Assembly: GCA_023417665.1 (NCBI GenBank)
Contig: JAEZFA010000048.1
Coordinates: 1 to 23,824 of the forward strand
Direction of reading: 5' to 3'
Source of the DNA: Pseudomonadota bacterium
Lineage (GTDB): Bacteria > Pseudomonadota > Alphaproteobacteria > Rhizobiales > Xanthobacteraceae
Length of the DNA stretch: 23,824 nucleotides
Positions 8,228 through 14,317 of this stretch are shown one piece after another. The notes below the pieces were generated by a model. That model made no database searches. It had not been told where the DNA came from and worked only from the letters and a program-made list of their open reading frames with translations. The stretch's first letter is position 1. The number at the start of each line of letters is the position of its first letter. Made by a program: the position numbers and the translations under genes.

Positions 8228-9651
8228 TCGCGATTTCGAACCGGGTTTCGGTTCCTACCAAGGGCAACCTGACACGAGCGGGAGGCCTTGAAGTAGCGCT
8301 CGCGGCCGTATTTGCGACCCACCCGGGCATCTGGTTCGGTTGGAGTGGAAAGATCGTCCCCGACGGCGGAGACACCAAGCCCCACACGACCGAAGTCGGC
8401 CGCCAGCAATATACGGTGATCGATCTCACCCGCGGCGATCACAACGAATATTACAACGGCTTCGCCAACCGCGTGCTGTGGCCAATTTTGCACTACCGGC
8501 TTGATCTCGCAGACTACTCCTTGCGGGACTTGTCCGGCTATCTGCGTGTCAACCAGCGGTTTGCCACCGAGCTGAGCAAGATCATCAAGCCCGACGATAT
8601 TCTGTGGGTGCATGACTATCATCTGATGCCGCTGGCAAAGGCTCTGCGCGATCTTGGCTTCCAGAACCGCATTGGCTTTTTTTTGCATACGCCGCTTCCT
8701 CCCCCCGAGGTGCTAACGGCGCTGCCGAGTCATGAAAAGCTTTTTCCTGCGCTCTGCGCCTATGATCTCGTCGGCTTCCAGACCGAGGTCGAGAGCACCA
8801 ATTTCGCACGCTATCTCATCAGCGAATGCCGTTTTCCAAGCCGCGACCTGCGAACTTTTTACGTCGACGGGAGGAGTTGTACCCTCGGCGTCTATCCGGT
8901 CGGCGTTTCGGTCGAGGAAATCCGGCGCTGGTCGATCCAGAGCAACGAGTCGCCGCTGGTCGGACGCGTGCGCCACAGCCTCGGTGAACGCGCGCTGATC
9001 ATGGGCGTCGACCGCCTCGATTACAGCAAGGGCCTTCTCGCGCGCATGGAAGGCTTCGAGCTTTTTCTCGAGGCAAACAAGGAGTGGCGCAATCGCGTTG
9101 CGTTTCTCCAGATCACCCCGCGAAGCCGCTCGGAAGTCCGTGAATATATTTCGCTGAACCGCGAGGTCGACTCCACCGTCGGTCGCATCAACGGATCTTT
9201 CGGCGAAGCCGACTGGACGCCGATTCGCTATGTCAACAAATCCTATTCGCGAAGCACCCTCGCCGGGCTTTATCGCAGCGCGCGGGCTGCGCTTGTCACC
9301 CCTCTTCGCGACGGAATGAATTTGGTCGCGAAGGAATATGTTGCCTCACAATCCGAGCAGGATCCCGGCGTTTTGATCCTTTCGCGCTTTGCGGGCGCCT
9401 CGCGCGAGTGCGAAGGGGCGCTCTTGATCAATCCCTATGACGTCCAGTCCATCGCACAGGCGATCAAGTTCGGGCTGGAAATGCCGCTAGAGGAGCGGCG
9501 AAACCGTCACCAGGCAACGCTGCGTCGTCTCGTGCAGAACGACATCAAAGACTGGGGCAACCGCTTTCTCGCCGATCTCGTTTCAGACGAATATTCGAGC
9601 GGCGGATCGCGCAGATCGGCCATAGCGCTGGCTGCCGCGAAATCCGACTAA
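8215..9651 (+). CDS. otsA: Trehalose-6-phosphate synthase (UDP-forming, GT20)
   Basis: This 478-residue enzyme transfers glucose from UDP-glucose to glucose-6-phosphate. GT20 signatures run in order: IAISNRVSVP at the N-terminus, AGGLEVAL, WFGWSG, YYNGFANRVLWP, WVHDYHLMPLAKALR, FFLHTPLPPPEV, GVDRLDYSKGL, TPLRDGMNLVAKEYVASQ, and ALLINPYD near the end. The start chosen is TTG 8215: GGAGG lies seven bases upstream, the protein then begins at the conserved strand before NRVSVP, and its length matches OtsA. Longer in-frame extensions reach into the GH15 gene and carry no homology. The start overlaps the GH15 stop by 13 bases. The 3' end overlaps the convergent EEP gene by four bases. Confidence 0.93.
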   Translation: MARVIAISNRVSVPTKGNLTRAGGLEVALAAVFATHPGIWFGWSGKIVPDGGDTKPHTTEVGRQQYTVIDLTRGDHNEYYNGFANRVLWPILHYRLDLADYSLRDLSGYLRVNQRFATELSKIIKPDDILWVHDYHLMPLAKALRDLGFQNRIGFFLHTPLPPPEVLTALPSHEKLFPALCAYDLVGFQTEVESTNFARYLISECRFPSRDLRTFYVDGRSCTLGVYPVGVSVEEIRRWSIQSNESPLVGRVRHSLGERALIMGVDRLDYSKGLLARMEGFELFLEANKEWRNRVAFLQITPRSRSEVREYISLNREVDSTVGRINGSFGEADWTPIRYVNKSYSRSTLAGLYRSARAALVTPLRDGMNLVAKEYVASQSEQDPGVLILSRFAGASRECEGALLINPYDVQSIAQAIKFGLEMPLEERRNRHQATLRRLVQNDIKDWGNRFLADLVSDEYSSGGSRRSAIALAAAKSD

Positions 9652-10364
9652 ACCGCTCCGGCCGCTACTGGCGGCACGATTACATCCGCAATCACCGGCA
9701 GATGATCGGAGATTTCCGCGGCCTGACGATCGACAAAGCTGCCGACAAGTGCCCTTCCGGGCTTGCAGTAAACGCGGTCCAATCGGAGCATCGGCCACCG
9801 CGACGGAAACGTGCGATGTCGTGTTCTTCCCGGAAGCACTTTGCGAAGCACGTTGCGTACCGAGCCGGCCCAGATCCAGTCGTTGAAGTCGCCGAGCAGT
9901 ATCGTCATTTCAGGTTCGCCACTCACAAGCGTGAGCAACTTGCGCAGCTGCGCATTGCGTTCGCGGAAGCTGAGCCCGAGATGCGTGGCGATCACGCGAA
10001 ACTGACCCTGCGGACTTTCGATCCTTACGGAAATGGCGCGGCGGGGTTCGCGCTCGCGAAAGGAAATGTCATGGGTTTCAGTTTCCAAGAAGTTCCAGCG
10101 CGAAAGCAGAATCTGGCCATAATCGCCGTCGGCGGTCGCAATCGAACGGGCATCGACGCCGTAGCCGCCGAATTCGCCTTTCAGGTAGGCGAAAAAGTCC
10201 CCGGCGCCGCGGCGGGAGTCGATCTCCTGCAGCGCGACGATATCGGGCTGGTGGGAACGCACGAGATGCATCACGCGGGCGATATCGAAATCCCGGTTGC
10301 GGCCGAGTGCGCCATGTACATTCCACGTCATGACGCGGACCGTTGGCCATCCGGAATCCTGCAT
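9648..10364 (-). CDS. Endonuclease/exonuclease/phosphatase (EEP) superfamily hydrolase
   Basis: This 238-residue protein has all landmarks of the Mg-dependent EEP fold: TWNVHG (Asn15), ALQEIDSRRG (Glu47), ATHLGL (His128), LLGDFNDW (Asp159, Asn161) and the terminal ISDHLPV (Asp220, His221). Substrates in this superfamily range from DNA to phospholipids and inositol phosphates, so the reaction is open. Its ATG overlaps the stop of the upstream phospholipase D-VTT gene by one base (TAATG), which implies coupled translation. A phospholipid headgroup or phosphodiester substrate is therefore an attractive guess. No signal peptide or membrane segment is seen, so it is predicted to be cytoplasmic. 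Confidence 0.85.
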   Translation of the reverse strand: MQDSGWPTVRVMTWNVHGALGRNRDFDIARVMHLVRSHQPDIVALQEIDSRRGAGDFFAYLKGEFGGYGVDARSIATADGDYGQILLSRWNFLETETHDISFREREPRRAISVRIESPQGQFRVIATHLGLSFRERNAQLRKLLTLVSGEPEMTILLGDFNDWIWAGSVRNVLRKVLPGRTRHRTFPSRWPMLRLDRVYCKPGRALVGSFVDRQAAEISDHLPVIADVIVPPVAAGAV

Positions 10365-12508
10365 TACTTCCTGAACCTGCCGACGAGGTATTGCGCGCCG
10401 ACGATGAGCGCGATCCAGCCGCCGATGCCTGCCCCCAACATCAGGATGTTCCCCATGCTCGGCTGCAGGATCGCATCGACCGCCTTATTGCCGAGAAAGG
10501 ACAACAGCGCGATGCCGGGCAGCACGCCGAGCAGCGTGCCGATCGCGTAGTCGAACAGGCGGATCCGGCCGACGCCGGCCACGAAATTCACCACGGCAAA
10601 GGGCGCGACCGGAACGAGCCGGATGGTCGCAACCGACATGATGCCGTTTTGCACAATCTTCGTACGCACGCGGTCGAGCTTCTCGCCGAGCAGCTTCTGC
10701 GCGGTGCGCCGGCCGAGCAGACGTCCAAGGCCGTAGGTCACAAGCGATCCGAGCATGGTACCCGCGATCGAATAGACGAAGCCGAGCCAGGGACCGAAGG
10801 TTGCAGCGGCGGCAATGATCAGCGCATTGACCGGAAAAATGATCGACGATGCGGCCACGAAGGCGCCGATGACCAGAAACGGCGCGAACGGGCTCGCCGC
10901 AATCTGACGGCCATAGGACTTCAGTTCGTCGGGGCCGATATAATCGGCGACCGGTACGAAGAACCATACCAGAAGGCCGATCAGTACGATCGCGGCGGCG
11001 GCAATGCCCCAGCGGCGGTATTCGGTGCGATGTTCCTTCAGCCCCATGAATTCCATGAGCGCCTGCGCGGTCACCGGGCGTTCGGGGTCCGCCAGCGCGG
11101 AGAGATAGCTCGCAAGCTGCGTCGCATCCTCCTCGTCGTCATCCAGTTCGCGCAGACAGCCGCCGGATTCGCAGAAGTGCTCGATGGTCGCGATCAGCGA
11201 CCCCTTTCGCTCAAGAACCGACGCAAATTCCTCGACATTGCAGCGGCAATGCTCGGCAAGCAGCGTGTTGCGTGCGAGCGCGATCTGCCTCGCCTGCTCC
11301 GGAGTAGCCGCTTCGACCGAAAGATCGCATTCGGTATCGGTTCCCATGGAGCGATTGTTAAGGTTCGCGGAGCCGATACGAAGAAAACGATCGTCGATCA
11401 CGGTGATTTTGGAATGGATCATCGGGTGAACGCATTTGCGGCCGTTCGGCACCGAGACGCAAAACAGGCGCACGCGATCCGCAACGCCGGCTTCGCGGAA
11501 TTGCTTGCCGAACTGGATACGCCCGTAATGCATGGTGTTCTTTTCGACCCAGGATTCCGGGGCGTTCGGCGCGACAAAAACCGCTTCCAGTTCCGGATTG
11601 CGCTGCAACGCTTCGCAGATCCTTTTCGCGATCTCCTGCGAGGTCAGAAACTGGTTTTCGATGAAGATGAACTTCCTCGCCGCGTCGATGGAATCCAGAA
11701 ACAGCGCGTGGACCTCGGTCACCTTTTGCTGTTCGCCATATTCCGGCCGGGTGCGGGAGATGCCGACGTTCACATTCGCAAGCAGCGGCTGGATCGAGGC
11801 CGGCCACAGGTCGCGCCGGGGCGGCTCCATCCGAACGCATTCCTCTTCCGTGACGAGTTGCCAGCGCTCGCAGAAAATATCACCAAGCGCTCTTGCCGCT
11901 TCGCCGTCGAGCACTGCCTGCACGTCATGGAACGGCGGATAAGCAACACCCGCAGGATCGACCCGGTATTTGTTCCTGAGCTTATGCTCGCGCGTATCCC
12001 ATCTGCGGATTGTCAGGTCGAGGCCGCCAGAAAAAGCCACGGCGTCGTCGATCACCACGATCTTTTGATGTTGCGAAGCGCCGAGCGGCACCTTGTTGTC
12101 GAGGCTGAAACGGATGCGTTCGGGGGTGTTCCAGTCAAGCCGCAGTTGCGGCAGCCATTCGCGCTCGCCGGCATAGAGCACGGCAAAATCCCATAACAGC
12201 AGATGAATATGAAGGTCTGGCTTTGCTTCCACGAGCGCGGTCAGAAACGGTGCCAGCTCTTCGGGGAAACCATCATTTGCCTTGCCGCTTTCACCCACGA
12301 GGCGCGTGCGGCTGTGGATGTCCCAGCCCATGATGCGGATCGAGTGTTCTGCCTGCAGCATGGCCTCGCGGACCGCGCCGAAATACTGGCCGCCATCGAC
12401 CAGCATGGCGAAGCGATCGGCTTGCTCAAGCCGCCAGAGATTCCGGCCCGGCTGATGAATGATGGAAGATTCCGCAACTTCTGCGGGCTTGCGGAGCGGA
12501 TGCGACAA
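10364..12508 (-). CDS. Phospholipase D-like protein fused to a VTT (DedA/TVP38-like) membrane domain
   Basis: This protein of about 714 residues has two HKD catalytic motifs: HQKIVVIDD (His147, Lys149, Asp154) followed by GGLDLT, and HSKITVIDD (about His365, Lys367, Asp372) followed by GSANLNNRS. This pair is typical of cardiolipin synthases and phospholipases D. After an acidic linker (about 455-460) a membrane domain begins near residue 498 with several hydrophobic helices. It includes FGPWLGFVYS, GSLVTYGLGRLLGR and RLVPVAPFAVVNFVAGVGRI, the hallmark of VTT/SNARE-associated proteins. The fusion suggests phosphatidyl transfer or hydrolysis at the inner membrane coupled to lipid movement. The start is TTG 12508, the first start after an in-frame TGA, with only a weak ribosome binding site. 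The gene is first of a two-gene operon and is preceded by an EcfG-like promoter. Confidence 0.88.
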   Translation of the reverse strand: MSHPLRKPAEVAESSIIHQPGRNLWRLEQADRFAMLVDGGQYFGAVREAMLQAEHSIRIMGWDIHSRTRLVGESGKANDGFPEELAPFLTALVEAKPDLHIHLLLWDFAVLYAGEREWLPQLRLDWNTPERIRFSLDNKVPLGASQHQKIVVIDDAVAFSGGLDLTIRRWDTREHKLRNKYRVDPAGVAYPPFHDVQAVLDGEAARALGDIFCERWQLVTEEECVRMEPPRRDLWPASIQPLLANVNVGISRTRPEYGEQQKVTEVHALFLDSIDAARKFIFIENQFLTSQEIAKRICEALQRNPELEAVFVAPNAPESWVEKNTMHYGRIQFGKQFREAGVADRVRLFCVSVPNGRKCVHPMIHSKITVIDDRFLRIGSANLNNRSMGTDTECDLSVEAATPEQARQIALARNTLLAEHCRCNVEEFASVLERKGSLIATIEHFCESGGCLRELDDDEEDATQLASYLSALADPERPVTAQALMEFMGLKEHRTEYRRWGIAAAAIVLIGLLVWFFVPVADYIGPDELKSYGRQIAASPFAPFLVIGAFVAASSIIFPVNALIIAAAATFGPWLGFVYSIAGTMLGSLVTYGLGRLLGRRTAQKLLGEKLDRVRTKIVQNGIMSVATIRLVPVAPFAVVNFVAGVGRIRLFDYAIGTLLGVLPGIALLSFLGNKAVDAILQPSMGNILMLGAGIGGWIALIVGAQYLVGRFRK

Positions 12509-12541
12509 AGCGAGGTGTTCCCAGACTACTCAACCGGATAA

Positions 12542-12566
12542 AACCCACAGACGCGGCTGGAGTTCC
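12542..12566 (-). promoter_or_regulatory. EcfG-like promoter of the PLD-VTT/EEP operon
   Basis: On the minus strand GGAAC (12566-12562) is followed after 16 bases by GGTT (12545-12542), eight of nine positions of the GGAAC-N16-CGTT consensus. It ends 33 bases before the TTG start of the phospholipase D-like gene. It is weaker than the otsB promoter but has the same spacing, so both operons may belong to the general stress response. Confidence 0.45.
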
Positions 12567-12577
12567 ATTCATGGAAC
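12562..12577. repeat. Perfect 7-bp inverted repeat (GTTCCAT-TC-ATGGAAC)
   Basis: Two perfect seven-base arms are separated by two bases, in the 105-base spacer between the divergent PLD-VTT and mobA genes. One arm coincides with the -35 element GGAAC of the minus-strand EcfG-like promoter. The other presents GGAAC toward mobA, but no CGTT follows at the right distance there. It may be an operator or a by-product of back-to-back -35 elements. Confidence 0.5.
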
Positions 12578-12613
12578 CAGTACGCCAAAGAGCCGGCAGG
12601 AAAGATTCGATTC

Positions 12614-13237
12614 ATGACGAACAGACCCCTCGGGCTTGTCATCGCCGGCGGCCTCGCAAGCAGAATGGGCGGCGGCGACAAGAGCCTCATCCGGATCGGC
12701 GGCAAAACCATCCTTGAACGCCTGCTCAAGCGCCTAGCGCCGCAATGCGGCCGCGTGATCATCAACGCAAATGGCGACGCGTCCCGTTTTGCGTTCACCG
12801 GCTTGCCGGTCGTGCCGGACGACGTGCCGGATTTCGCGGGGCCGCTCGCGGGAATACTGGCCGGGCTCGACTGGGCTGCGAAGAACACGCCTGAAACGGC
12901 TTATGTCGCGAGCGTGCCCGGCGATATTCCGTTTCTGCCGCATGACCTGATCGCCAGATTGCAGGCGGCACGAGCGAAAGCCCGCCAACCACTTGCCTGT
13001 GCGCGATCCGGCGAATGGCGGCATCCGGCAGCCGGCCTCTGGCCGGTTTCGCTTCGCCATGACCTGCGACAAGCCGTGATGGTGGAAGACATCCACAGAA
13101 TGGAGGCCTGGACCGCGCGTCACGGCATCGCGATCGCGGAATGGCCCGACGCGCCGGTCGATCCGTTTTTCAACGTGAACACGCCGGAAGATGCCGCCCG
13201 CGCGAACGAACTGGCGCTGCAATATCCGGAAGCCTAG
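12614..13237 (+). CDS. mobA: Molybdenum cofactor guanylyltransferase
   Basis: This 207-residue enzyme adds GMP from GTP to Mo-molybdopterin to give the guanine dinucleotide form. Motifs are GLVIAGGLASRMGGGDKSL (7-25), the nucleotide-binding loop with the GG..SRMGG.DK pattern, DDVPDFAGPLAGI, SVPGDIPFLP with the metal-binding aspartate, and a C-terminal FFNVNTPEDAARA typical of the family. The ATG at 12614 follows an AGGAAAG ribosome binding site. It is convergent with the formate dehydrogenase operon, only 11 bases from the fdsD stop. FdsA carries the bis-molybdopterin guanine dinucleotide cofactor, so MobA makes the cofactor its neighbour needs. Confidence 0.92.
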   Translation: MTNRPLGLVIAGGLASRMGGGDKSLIRIGGKTILERLLKRLAPQCGRVIINANGDASRFAFTGLPVVPDDVPDFAGPLAGILAGLDWAAKNTPETAYVASVPGDIPFLPHDLIARLQAARAKARQPLACARSGEWRHPAAGLWPVSLRHDLRQAVMVEDIHRMEAWTARHGIAIAEWPDAPVDPFFNVNTPEDAARANELALQYPEA

Positions 13238-13248
13238 CGGCTTTCCCG

Positions 13249-13488
13249 TTACGGCTTGGCCGTGCTTTCGGCGCTCTTCAGTTTTTCGAGCGCGGCCTTC
13301 ACATGCGGGTCGAGGCCGGCGCCGCCCTGATCGAGATGCGCATAAATCTTCGAACGCATGCGCGGATCCCAGAACTTCTTGATGTGCTCGGACACGCCGA
13401 TGACAGTCTTGTCCTCGCCCTGCGCCTTGAAGAACTTTCCGATCTGGTTCGCCATGTAGACGAGCTTGTCAGGACCCGAATGCGACAC
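13249..13488 (-). CDS. fdsD: NAD-dependent formate dehydrogenase delta subunit
   Basis: This is a 79-residue protein with the family core SGPDKLVYMANQIGKFF near the N-terminus and a conserved IKKFWDPRMRSKI segment. FdsD is a small subunit found with FdsGBA complexes and is associated with assembly of the active enzyme. The start chosen is GTG 13488: GGGAGG lies six bases upstream and the protein begins a few residues before the conserved PDKLVYMANQ, as in homologues. The start overlaps the end of fdhD by 20 bases. A start further upstream would add a basic sequence that reads like out-of-frame fdhD. Confidence 0.88.
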   Translation of the reverse strand: MSHSGPDKLVYMANQIGKFFKAQGEDKTVIGVSEHIKKFWDPRMRSKIYAHLDQGGAGLDPHVKAALEKLKSAESTAKP

Positions 13489-14317
13489 TCGCGGCCTCCC
13501 CGGCAATTTCCAGAACGACGCGTTCCGGGTGCGTAAAAATCTCGAAGCCATCCCCGCGGGCAATCGCGGCGACGGTAATGCCCGCGGCGTCCGCGGTCCG
13601 CAACGCGAGCGCCGTCGGCGCGGAAACCGCAACGATCAGCGGCGCCCCCATCATCGCGGTTTTCTGGATCATCTCGACCGACAGGCGGCTCGTCACGACG
13701 ACAATGCCTTCCCCCGACGTGCCGCCGCGCGCGAGAGCGCCTGCAAGTTTATCGAGTGCGTTATGGCGGCCGACATCCTCACGGAGCGCAACCAGTCCCT
13801 GCCCGCGCTTCCAGAATGCGGCTGCATGAACCGCGCGGGTTTCATTATTCAGCGACTGCGCAGCGGGCAGCGACGCGACCGCCCGCATGATTTCTTCCGG
13901 CGTGAAGACTTCCCGGCTCGCGACGTTCGGAAGGTCACGAACCGCTTCGGTGAGCGACTCGATCCCGCACAGACCACAGCCGGTCGGGCCCGCAAGATGC
14001 CGGCGGCGCTCGGCGTAAGCGCGCTCCTGCGTTGCCACGAGCCGCATGCGCAGTTCGATGCCCGACGCCTCCGGGATGATCTCGAGATTCTCGATCTGGT
14101 CCGGCGTCGCCACCCCTTCGGTAAGCGTGAAGCCGACCGCGAAGTCTTCGAGATCGCGCGGCGTCGCCATCATCACGGCGTAAGAAGAACCGCCATAGGT
14201 AAACGCGACCGCCGCCTCTTCCGGGATGGCGCGATCCGGCACATCGCGCGTCTTCGCGCCGTCCCGCCAGACGCTGCGCGAGACACGCTGCGAAGGTGGC
14301 GGAAGCGTAATTCTCAC
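13469..14317 (-). CDS. fdhD: Formate dehydrogenase accessory sulfurtransferase FdhD (FdsC)
   Basis: This 282-residue cytoplasmic chaperone passes sulfur to the molybdenum cofactor of formate dehydrogenase. The active-site pair is seen as GCGLCG (Cys114 and Cys117), preceded by the usual DLEDFAVGFTLTEG segment and followed by ETRAVHAAAF and REDVGRHNALDKL. In fds operons this gene is often called fdsC. Translation starts at GTG 14317, whose bases overlap the TGA of fdsA (GTGA). Its own stop lies inside the start of fdsD, so all three genes are tightly coupled. Confidence 0.93.
   Translation of the reverse strand: MRITLPPPSQRVSRSVWRDGAKTRDVPDRAIPEEAAVAFTYGGSSYAVMMATPRDLEDFAVGFTLTEGVATPDQIENLEIIPEASGIELRMRLVATQERAYAERRRHLAGPTGCGLCGIESLTEAVRDLPNVASREVFTPEEIMRAVASLPAAQSLNNETRAVHAAAFWKRGQGLVALREDVGRHNALDKLAGALARGGTSGEGIVVVTSRLSVEMIQKTAMMGAPLIVAVSAPTALALRTADAAGITVAAIARGDGFEIFTHPERVVLEIAGEAASVAFGS

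Noticed and set aside
10343..12196. A 617-codon open frame on the plus strand opposite the phospholipase D-VTT gene
   Set aside because: Antisense shadow: composition is Arg/Asp/His-rich without motifs, while the minus strand has complete HKD and VTT motifs.
12573..12597. An EcfG promoter facing mobA from the right arm of the palindrome
   Set aside because: GGAAC is present but the bases 16 positions on are CGGC, not CGTT.
13225..13275. A rho-independent terminator between convergent mobA and fdsD
   Set aside because: Short GC pairings exist but there is no stable stem followed by a U-run on either strand.
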